Source of the DNA: JANWXR01 sp033577755
Lineage (GTDB): Bacteria; Chloroflexota; Anaerolineae; Anaerolineales; UBA6663
DNA: 33,844 nt
NCBI GenBank assembly: GCA_033577755.1
Contig: JAVQXV010000016.1
Span: 1-33,844 of the forward strand
Direction: 5' to 3'
The translations under genes and the position numbers were made by a program. Position 1 is the first letter of the stretch, and the number at the start of each line of letters is the position of its first letter. Below are positions 9,018 through 15,052 of this stretch, in pieces. The notes beneath the pieces were generated by a model. It was not told where the DNA came from and made no database searches. It saw nothing but the letters and a program-made list of their open reading frames with translations.

Positions 9018-9160
9018 CTTGTTCGTATTGCGTATTGCGTATTGCGTGTTGCGTGTTGCGTATTACGTGTTGTGTGGTGCGTATGTCACAACACCTGACA
9101 CGTGACACTTGACACCTGACACGTGTCACCTGAAACGTGGTGCGTGACACTTGACCCGCA
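9018..9160. repeat. Intergenic tract of GCGTATT and TGACAC repeats
   Basis: The whole gap between the lipoprotein gene and the fusion gene is repetitive. It has about seven GCGTATT/GCGTGTT units, then roughly 10-nt units of the type GACACNTGACAC (including the palindrome GACACGTGTC). The tract begins within about 7 nt of the fusion gene start codon, where a Shine-Dalgarno sequence would be. Confidence 0.85.
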
Positions 9161-9164
9161 ATAC

Positions 9165-10853
9165 TTATTTTCCCCACTCCACGCGAGTCGTCAGGCCGTC
9201 GCCGGTCAGTTGCTGGCTTACACCGCTATCGGGGTCAATCAACCATAGGTTGCCCTGATAGATAGCGGCAATCAACCGGCCATCGGGCGACCAGGAGAAC
9301 GCGGCCCCGGCCTCGAAGCCCGGCTGTTCGTCGGGCGGGAAGACGAGGCGCAGGTTGCTGCCGTCGCGGTCCATTATCGCCAGGCGGTAGCGGCTCTGCG
9401 GCGAGGTGTTCGGCTCGATGGCTTGCAGGAAGGCGATGCGGATGGGGCGTTCGCCCTCCGTTGTGGCCAGGCGTGGCGAGGGCGCGGGATTGGCGAAGAT
9501 GCCCGCGCGCGGCACCAGGTTCAGCTCCAGCTGCAGGCCGGGCGAGAGTGCCGTCACGTCGAACACCGGCGAGTCCTCGGGCAGTTCAAAGCCGAGCGGC
9601 GCGCCGTGCGTCACCGTGTACAACCAGTCGCCCTCCGCCCAGCGCAGGGTCGGATACCAGGCCCACTCTTGCCGCGAGTTGAACGGCGCGAATTGCGTTA
9701 ATTCGGTGCGCTGAAACGTCGCCAGGTCAATCAGGCCGATGGAGTCGGTGCGCGCGTAGGCGATGCGCTGTCCATCGAGCGCAAAGGCGTAGCCTGTGCC
9801 CCACCAGCCGTACAACCCGCCGGAGTTGGTCTCGACAACGGGGGTCTGGAGGAACTCCAGTTGGCGCGTGCGCGGGTTTGTCCACCAGCTCATAAGCCAG
9901 AGGTCATTGTTGGCCTGCCAGAGCAGCGGGCCGCGCGGGTTCTTCTCGCCGGTGGAGAAGGCGATGGTGGGCGAGACGGTCTGTACCGGCGACCACTCGG
10001 CGTAGAGGGTGTTGCTGACCGGGAGGTTGAGCGCCGGCTGGGGCGCGCGCACGTTCTGCGTCAGGGTGATGACCCAGAGCGTGTTGAAGACGCGGTCGAA
10101 CTGCGGCGAGCGCGTGTCGGTGAAGGTGCGCGAGTAGAGCAGGGCCTGGCCGTCGGGCGAGAGGTCGAAGACGAACCCGTCCAGGTCGCCGCCGGTGGTG
10201 AGCGGCGTGCGCCGGCTCGAGTCTCCGCGCATGATCCAGGCGTTGCCACCGCTGAGATAGGCCAGCGTGCCGGTGATGGGCACGACGGTGAAGGCCGTCT
10301 GCGCGCCGACGGTGATGATCTCCGCCGTCGGCTCCTTCAGGATGACCCGGTTGATCACGCTACGGCTGACCTGCACGCCGTCCTCGAAGACGATGCGGTA
10401 GGTCAGCTCGGCCAGGCCATTGGCGCCGGCCTGCAGCAGCCGCCGTTCGCCGCGCGGCAGGCCCTCGTTAGCGATCACCTGCGATTCGAACGGCACGACG
10501 ACCTGCTCGGTCTCGAAGGTCTCGCGCACACGGATGAGCCGTACGGTCATGCCATCGCTCAGGCGCGTGAAGGGCGCCGGCTCTGTCCGGTCGGTCTCGC
10601 CGATGGTGAATCCGGCCTGCAACAACGCTTCGCGCACCGTCATTGGCCGGGTCAGGGCGAAGCGCTGCGTCTGCCCGTCCGCGATGACGGTGATGATGAT
10701 GGGGCTGGGCGTGGCCGTCGGGAAAAGAGGAGCAGAGGCCGGGGTGACGCAGGCAGAGGCGATGAAAGAGAGTAGAAAGTAGAAAGTAGCGAGTAGCTTT
10801 CCACTTTCTACTTTCCACTTTCTACTCTCTACTTTCCACCTTCCACTTCTCAC
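9165..10853 (-). CDS. Lipoprotein with DUF348, G5 and beta-propeller domains
   Basis: A predicted lipoprotein of 562 residues from a GTG at 10853; an ATG at 10877 inside MITE alpha is the alternative. The n-region is basic, the hydrophobic stretch is LLATFYFLLSFIASAC and Cys35 is the likely lipidated residue. Residues about 52-108 (PIIITVIADGQTQRFALTRP, TVREALLQAG) match DUF348, about 109-184 match a G5 domain (GERRLLQAGANGLAELTYRI), and the rest is a TolB/WD40-like propeller with DLSPDGQALLYSR and FSWSPDGRLIAAIYQGNLWL. DUF348 and G5 suggest binding to cell-wall glycan. The signal-peptide region is encoded by GAAAGTA heptad repeats. The open frame continues upstream through the whole MITE. 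The start is uncertain because no good ribosome site is seen. Confidence 0.8.
   Translation of the reverse strand: MRSGRWKVESRKWKVESGKLLATFYFLLSFIASACVTPASAPLFPTATPSPIIITVIADGQTQRFALTRPMTVREALLQAGFTIGETDRTEPAPFTRLSDGMTVRLIRVRETFETEQVVVPFESQVIANEGLPRGERRLLQAGANGLAELTYRIVFEDGVQVSRSVINRVILKEPTAEIITVGAQTAFTVVPITGTLAYLSGGNAWIMRGDSSRRTPLTTGGDLDGFVFDLSPDGQALLYSRTFTDTRSPQFDRVFNTLWVITLTQNVRAPQPALNLPVSNTLYAEWSPVQTVSPTIAFSTGEKNPRGPLLWQANNDLWLMSWWTNPRTRQLEFLQTPVVETNSGGLYGWWGTGYAFALDGQRIAYARTDSIGLIDLATFQRTELTQFAPFNSRQEWAWYPTLRWAEGDWLYTVTHGAPLGFELPEDSPVFDVTALSPGLQLELNLVPRAGIFANPAPSPRLATTEGERPIRIAFLQAIEPNTSPQSRYRLAIMDRDGSNLRLVFPPDEQPGFEAGAAFSWSPDGRLIAAIYQGNLWLIDPDSGVSQQLTGDGLTTRVEWGK
10766..10852. repeat. 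GAAAGTA tract forming an inverted repeat
   Basis: GAAAGTA units (10768-10789) are followed by the same family in opposite orientation (10803-10850). Arms 10768-10789 and 10808-10829 match at 21 of 22 positions around an 18-nt loop, so the mRNA for the lipoprotein N-terminus can form a long hairpin. The tract encodes most of the signal peptide. Confidence 0.85.
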
Positions 10854-10869
10854 ACCCTCGAATTGTCTC

Positions 10870-10972
10870 GTGTGCATGCAAAAGCTGTCAGCCGCACCCT
10901 GAGCGGACGCTGAGCGAAGCGAAGCGGCAGTCGAAGGGGCGGCACCTTCCCTGACAACCTTTGCGTGCACAC
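10870..10972. mobile_element. MITE alpha copy 2 (103 bp) with 8-bp target duplication
   Basis: Starts GTGTGCATGCAAAAGCTGTC and ends CTGACAACCTTTGCGTGCAC plus AC. ATTGTCTC flanks it on both sides (10862-10869 and 10973-10980), an exact 8-bp target-site duplication, which shows the element was inserted. Insert plus duplication is 111 bp, or 37 codons, so an open frame runs through it into the lipoprotein gene. Confidence 0.88.
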
Positions 10973-11007
10973 ATTGTCTCCGCCGCATTGTCGGCTATAA
11001 TCGCGCG

Positions 11008-11571
11008 CTAGCGTATCAGCCGGCCGGTGAGCGAGAGCCGGCCATCCTGTATGGAGATGGCGGTGATGCGCAGCCCGCGAGCTTTTGAGCTGAAGTTGCT
11101 CTTGAAGGCTTCGTTGACGGTCGTCGAGACTTGCTCGAGCAGGTCCTCCGGCACCGGGATCGGCCCGAAGTTCGCTTCCTCGGCCTTGAAGACCACGCCA
11201 CCTTCGGGCGTGAGGCCGGCCGAGATGACAATCAGGGCGTTGGCTCTCAGGCCGCCTGCCTCGGCCACGCCGAAAAGCTGAATCTTGCCATCGCGCAGGA
11301 ATACCTGCGGGTCACGGAGCGGCAGGCTCTGTTGTTCCTGTAACCGCAGCGCCACAATCGAGGTAAGTTGTTGTTCGGTGACCGTGAGGCTGACTTCGCC
11401 GCTCGCCGGCACGTTGGTCGCCGCCTTGAGCAGGTTGTCCTGCAACTCGCCAACCGACTCGGTGGAGACCGGGATCGGCGAGGCCGGAGGCGTTGGGCCG
11501 CCGACCGAGAGTCCACACGCCAGGCCCGTCAGCAACAGCGCGGCCAGCGCCAAAACCATACCGTTTTTCAT
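11008..11571 (-). CDS. Small lipoprotein, LmeA/DUF2993-like
   Basis: A 187-residue protein with a lipoprotein signal: MKNGMVLALAALLLTGLACG, lipobox GLAC. The mature part starts with a Pro/Ser/Thr-rich linker, then alternating strands and helices (VSLTVTEQQLTSIVALRLQE, KIQLFGVAEAG, ANALIVISAGL, LRITAISIQDGRLSLTGRL). This resembles the DUF2993/LmeA-like lipid-binding fold, but the match is by pattern only. AGGAG lies 6 nt before the ATG at 11571. It runs divergently from scpB with 22 bp between starts. Confidence 0.8.
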   Translation of the reverse strand: MKNGMVLALAALLLTGLACGLSVGGPTPPASPIPVSTESVGELQDNLLKAATNVPASGEVSLTVTEQQLTSIVALRLQEQQSLPLRDPQVFLRDGKIQLFGVAEAGGLRANALIVISAGLTPEGGVVFKAEEANFGPIPVPEDLLEQVSTTVNEAFKSNFSSKARGLRITAISIQDGRLSLTGRLIR

Positions 11572-11593
11572 CAAACACTCCTATTCCTGACCA

Positions 11594-12382
11594 ATGCCGA
11601 GCGATTATAGCACGCACGATTCGAGCCGCTCTGACGGCGGCAGTGAAGAAGAGGTCGCCGCTGCGGATGTCATCGCCGCCAACGCGATCGGCAATAACGA
11701 CTGGAAGCGTGCCGTCCTGCCATCCGCCCCTGCAGACCGCCGAAACGCCGAGGCCGCGCCGGCAGAAGAACTGCGCACCGATGAACCGACGGAGGCCGGC
11801 CCGCCCGTCGAGGAACCTGCGCTCACCCTGGGGCCGCTGCCCGACTCGCTCAGCCTGGAGGCGCTGGTCGAGAGCCTGCTGTTTGTGGCAGAAGAGGCCG
11901 TGCCCATCGCGCGGCTGGCCGAGGCGCTGCAAGTCAAGCCTGCACAGGTGGAGGCTGCGCTCAGCTCTTTGGCCCAGCACTACATCGGGCGCGGAATCAG
12001 CCTGCAACGCATCAAGGACAAGGTGCAGTTGACCACTGCGCCTGCCGCCGCCGCGCACGTCCAGCGTTTTCTGGGTCTGGCCGCCTCTGCGCCGCTCTCG
12101 CGGGCCGCGTTGGAGACGCTGGCCATCATCGCCTACCAACAGCCGGTCACGCGCCCGCAGGTGGAGGCCATTCGCGGCGTCAATTCGGATAGCGTGATCA
12201 AGAACCTACTAAGCAAGGGGCTGATCGAAGAAGCCGGCCGCACCGAAGGACCGGGCCGTCCGGTGCTCTACGTCACCACGCCGGAATTCCTGCAGCACTT
12301 CGGCCTGACCTCGCTGGAGGAGCTGCCGCCGCTCAACCTGGAGAACGTAAAGTGCGAGCCGGCAGAGGTACTCAAAGGTTGA
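11594..12382 (+). CDS. scpB: Segregation and condensation protein B
   Basis: ScpB, the winged-helix kleisin partner of the SMC-ScpA complex that compacts and segregates the chromosome. The conserved core starts at about residue 84 with SLEALVESLLFVAEEAVPIA and contains LSRAALETLAIIAYQQPVTR and VEAIRGVNSDSVIKNLLSKG, then the second winged helix ending LYVTTPEFLQHFGLTSLEEL. The first 80 residues are an acidic, alanine-rich extension absent from most ScpB proteins. No Shine-Dalgarno sequence precedes the ATG at 11594, but no later in-frame ATG exists before the core. scpA is not adjacent. Confidence 0.95.
   Translation: MPSDYSTHDSSRSDGGSEEEVAAADVIAANAIGNNDWKRAVLPSAPADRRNAEAAPAEELRTDEPTEAGPPVEEPALTLGPLPDSLSLEALVESLLFVAEEAVPIARLAEALQVKPAQVEAALSSLAQHYIGRGISLQRIKDKVQLTTAPAAAAHVQRFLGLAASAPLSRAALETLAIIAYQQPVTRPQVEAIRGVNSDSVIKNLLSKGLIEEAGRTEGPGRPVLYVTTPEFLQHFGLTSLEELPPLNLENVKCEPAEVLKG
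11604..11609 (-). promoter_or_regulatory. Extended -10 promoter of the lipoprotein, inside scpB start
   Basis: On the minus strand TGCTATAAT is a perfect extended -10 box, 33 nt upstream of the lipoprotein ATG. No matching -35 is seen at 17 nt. It overlaps codons 4-6 of scpB on the other strand, so transcription of the two genes could interfere. Confidence 0.5.
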
Positions 12383-12427
12383 GGCTGCCGGCTTCCAAGC
12401 AGGCCTTCTGATTCCCTTATATAAAAA

Positions 12428-12497
12428 GAGTGCACTGAAAAAGATCATGATTGAAAGTGGCTTTTGCACCTGAAAAGTAGTTTTTTTCAGTGCACTC
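12428..12497. mobile_element. MITE beta copy 1 (70 bp)
   Basis: Bounded by perfect 15-bp inverted repeats GAGTGCACTGAAAAA and TTTTTCAGTGCACTC. The interior CTTTTGCACCTGAAAAGTAG recurs in the fragment at 16777-16827. It is too short to encode anything and lies between scpB and the IS remnant. Confidence 0.85.
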
Positions 12498-12568
12498 ACA
12501 AAAATAGTGCTGCTGCTCAGGGAGCTTGGCATAATTGAGTTATCCTATAACCCAAAGGAGCCAAAGCC

Positions 12569-13249
12569 ATGAGCAGTAGTCAAGAATTGTACACCCGCTT
12601 GATCCGCACCCTGCGTCCCCTGGTGAGTGTGGCCCATATTTCCCATCTGACCAACCGGGTCTGGATCGTGGTAGGAATTTTGCAGGCCCGGTCGATTGCC
12701 TTGAGCCAAATCGCGCTTCATATTCCCGGTGACGCCAAAGCAGAGTCGCGGGTGACGACCGTTTGGCGCCGGTTGAAGAACTTGCGTGTGGACATGTGGG
12801 AGTTTTATCGGCCGGTCTTGGAACAAGCCTTGCAGGGTTGGCGAGCGGTGACGGCGACCGTGATACCGGATGGGGTGATGGTCTTTGGCGACCGCTGGCA
12901 AATCTTTCGCTTGTCCCTGGCCTACGCCGGGCGTGCCCTTCCGTTGGGGTGGGTGGTGTTGCCGAGGAAGGGATTGACCCCAATGTGACCCTGGCCAACG
13001 GTCAGTACGGCCCGATGAAGCGCTGGGCGTGCGACCGGGGCATCTCCGCTATTACCAAAACGTCCGCTTGACCCAGGACGGCAAGCGGCTGACCCATCTG
13101 ACGGTGACTTGGACGGCAGGTGATACCAAGAACTTGCCCGAATTGCCGGCGATAATCTCCAGCCGACCCGTCGCACGCGCGCGCCTGCGCGAATATGTTC
13201 GGCGCATACACACCGAAGAAGGGTTCCGCGATGATAAGTCCGGCGGCTT
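12569..13249 (+). pseudogene. IS4-family transposase remnant
   Basis: The ATG at 12569 follows AAAGGAG at good spacing. The first frame reads MSSSQELYTRLIRTLRPLVS and runs to GRALPLGWVVLPRKGLTP, then breaks at about 12985. Similarity resumes in another frame with QDGKRLTHLTVTWTAGDTKN and REYVRRIHTEEGFRDDKSGG. The last part contains Y-x2-R-x3-E-x6-K exactly, the YREK signature of IS4-family DDE transposases. VIPDGVMVFGDRW may hold the first catalytic Asp. The distance between the early part and YREK is shorter than usual, so there is an internal deletion plus frameshifts. The gene is cut off by MITE alpha copy 3 right after the signature. Confidence 0.82.
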
Positions 13250-13440
13250 GTGTGTACGCAAAGGTTGTCAGTAGCAGCCGCATCCTAGGAAGAAAAAAGA
13301 AAGTTATGTCGTGCTACTTTGGCGATACATCCCTTTTTTCATTCGCCGGGGCGCGTCCGCGACTCATGATGCCTGAGCGGAGCGAGCTGCTTTTGCCCGC
13401 GTAGTCGCAAGAGCGGCTGACATCTTTTTTGCGTGCACAC
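13250..13440. mobile_element. MITE alpha copy 3 (191 bp), inserted in the transposase
   Basis: Starts GTGTGTACGCAAAGGTTGTC and ends GGCTGACATC...TTTGCGTGCACAC, the same ends as the other alpha copies, but with an interior of different sequence. It terminates the IS4-family reading frame. No clear target duplication is seen, so the right side of the target may have been lost. Confidence 0.75.
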
Positions 13441-13487
13441 ATCGTCCTTGAGATATTTCGAATAAGAGTGTAAAGGAATTAACAGCG

Positions 13488-13520
13488 CCTACTACTTTCT
13501 ACTTTACTTTTTTCTACCTA
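13488..13520. repeat. CTTTCTA tract upstream of tsaD
   Basis: CTACTACTTTCTACTTTACT followed by TTTTTTCTACCTACT, a degenerate tract of the GAAAGTA family. It ends about 17 nt before the tsaD ATG, and the remaining leader (CCCCATCTCTCCTC) contains no Shine-Dalgarno motif. Confidence 0.65.
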
Positions 13521-13536
13521 CTCCCCATCTCTCCTC

Positions 13537-14565
13537 ATGCCCCGCATTCTCGCCATCGAAACGTCCTGCGACGAAACCGCCGCCGCCGTAGTGGCCGACG
13601 GGCGCGTCATCCTGTCGAACGTCATTGCCTCGCAGGCGGCCAGCCATGCGCAGTACGGTGGCGTCTTCCCCGAGGTCGCTTCGCGCATGCACATCGAAGT
13701 GATCTACGCGGTAGTGCAGGCGGCGCTGAACGAGGCGCACGTCGGCCTGGGCGATATTGACGCGATTGCAGTCACGCGCGGCCCCGGCCTGCCCGGCTCA
13801 CTGGTTGTCGGCCTCAACGTGGCGAAGGGGCTGGCGCTGGGGCGCGGCCTGCCGCTCCTCGGTATCAACCATCTCGAGGGCCACGTCTACTCGCTCTGGC
13901 TGGTGGAGGGCGCGCCCGAGGTGCGGTTCCCCGTCATCGTCCTGATCGTCTCCGGCGGCCACACCGAGCTGATCCTGATGCACGACCATGGCCGGTACGA
14001 GCGGCTGGGCGGCACACTGGACGACGCCGCCGGCGAGGCCTTCGACAAAGTGGCGCGGCTGCTTGGCCTGGGCTACCCCGGCGGCCCGGAGATCGAGCGG
14101 GCTGCACGTGACGGTCACCCCGCAGCCTACAAGTTCGCGCGGCCATGGCTGGACGGCACGTGGGACTTCTCCTTCAGCGGCCTGAAGACGGCAGTGCTGT
14201 ACGAAGTGAAGAAGCAGCCCTATGGCAAGCCGCTACTCGCCGGCGATGTGCAGCTCGACCCGCTGGAGGTGCGCAACCTGGCGGCCAGCTTTCAGGCCGC
14301 CGTCGTCGAGGTGCTGGTGGGCAAGACTATAGCTGCGGCCAAAGCCTACAACGCTACCGAGATTTTCGTGGCCGGCGGCGTCAGCGCCAACACCGCGCTA
14401 CGCGAGGCGTTTGCCCGGCTCGCGCCTGTGCCGGTGCGTGTGCCGCCGCTCAGTCTGTGCACCGACAACGCCGCCATGATTGCCGCCGCCGCCAACTTCC
14501 GCTACCTAGCCGGCCAGCGCGACGCGCTCGACATTGACGCGCTGCCGAACTGGCGATTGGCGTAG
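13537..14565 (+). CDS. tsaD: tRNA N6-adenosine threonylcarbamoyltransferase TsaD
   Basis: A 342-residue ASKHA-fold enzyme that transfers threonylcarbamoyl from TC-AMP to A37 of ANN-decoding tRNAs, together with TsaB and TsaE. It opens with ILAIETSCDETAAAVV, the family signature. It then has GGVFPEVASRMHIE, AVTRGPGLPGSLVVGL, the metal-binding H-x3-H in INHLEGHVYSLW, VSGGHTELI, DDAAGEAFDKVARLLGLGYPGGPEIE, FSFSGLKTAVL and VAGGVSANTALRE. Length is normal. The gene stands alone, and its leader is a heptad repeat. Confidence 0.97.
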   Translation: MPRILAIETSCDETAAAVVADGRVILSNVIASQAASHAQYGGVFPEVASRMHIEVIYAVVQAALNEAHVGLGDIDAIAVTRGPGLPGSLVVGLNVAKGLALGRGLPLLGINHLEGHVYSLWLVEGAPEVRFPVIVLIVSGGHTELILMHDHGRYERLGGTLDDAAGEAFDKVARLLGLGYPGGPEIERAARDGHPAAYKFARPWLDGTWDFSFSGLKTAVLYEVKKQPYGKPLLAGDVQLDPLEVRNLAASFQAAVVEVLVGKTIAAAKAYNATEIFVAGGVSANTALREAFARLAPVPVRVPPLSLCTDNAAMIAAAANFRYLAGQRDALDIDALPNWRLA

Positions 14566-14635
14566 AGCCGATTCCGAGCGCGCCGTTGACAGCTTTGCGT
14601 TGACGGCCTTGAAGAGATGTGGCAAAGTCACTGTC

Positions 14636-14747
14636 GAGTGCACTAAAAAAACGCACCGCAGAGAATGCGGAGAGCGAAGAGTTCTTTTTTGATTTCTCCG
14701 CGTGCTCTGTGATCTCGGCGATGAAACATCCTTTTTGCAGTGGACTC
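14636..14747. mobile_element. MITE beta copy 2 (112 bp)
   Basis: Ends GAGTGCACTAAAAAAA and TTTTTGCAGTGGACTC. Read on the minus strand, the interior closely matches copy 4 (30044-30146), including GATTTC/GTTTCA, CGAGAT and AAGAACTC pieces. Flanks ACTGTC (left) and ACTGTT (right) are consistent with a 6-bp target duplication with one change. Confidence 0.82.
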
Positions 14748-14773
14748 ACTGTTGAATAGCAAGGCAGGCAGAA

Positions 14774-15041
14774 ATGGTCATCCAGATTGAGCCGGGTTTC
14801 CGCATCACGCTTCCTGACAACCTCCGCACCTCATTGCGGGTAGGCGACGAAGTCATCGTCGTGGCGAACGCATCAGGCGCTATCACTCTGATACCGAAGA
14901 CGCGCGCTGGAGATCGTCGAACATACGGCAGGGCTGTGGGCTGGGCGAGCAGATGTGCCTGAAGAGGGCATTGAGTATGTCAACGCTTTGCGCCCTGGCC
15001 GCCGGTTGCGTGATTCAGGTCTAGGGGATGCACAAGGCTGA
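14774..15041 (+). pseudogene. AbrB-type antitoxin-like protein, frameshifted
   Basis: MVIQIEPGFRITLPDNLRTS and LRVGDEVIVVANASGAITLI form a SpoVT/AbrB swapped-hairpin DNA-binding domain, as in many antitoxins. In the first frame the protein then turns to non-family sequence and stops at 14962. Shifting frame within the ACGCGCGCT run (14900-14908) gives ALEIVEHTAGLWAGRADVPE and EYVNALRPGRRLRDSGL, a natural C-terminus for this kind of antitoxin, ending at 15041. A PIN toxin partner is often downstream, but here the next gene is unrelated, so the gene is probably an orphan relic. A sequencing error cannot be excluded. Confidence 0.7.
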
Positions 15042-15052
15042 AACCTAACAGC

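Noticed and set aside
7866..9098. 410-codon plus-strand open frame
   Set aside because: It is the antisense shadow of the glycosidase-like domain, with a composition typical of GC-rich antisense frames and no motif or ribosome site.
9095..9130. CACGTG-centred palindrome as a parS site
   Set aside because: The core occurs within the TGACAC repeat tract and lacks the GTTTCAC flanks; it is explained by the tandem repeat.
9018..9160. CRISPR array because of repeated units
   Set aside because: Units are 7-10 nt and contiguous, with no spacers of constant length.
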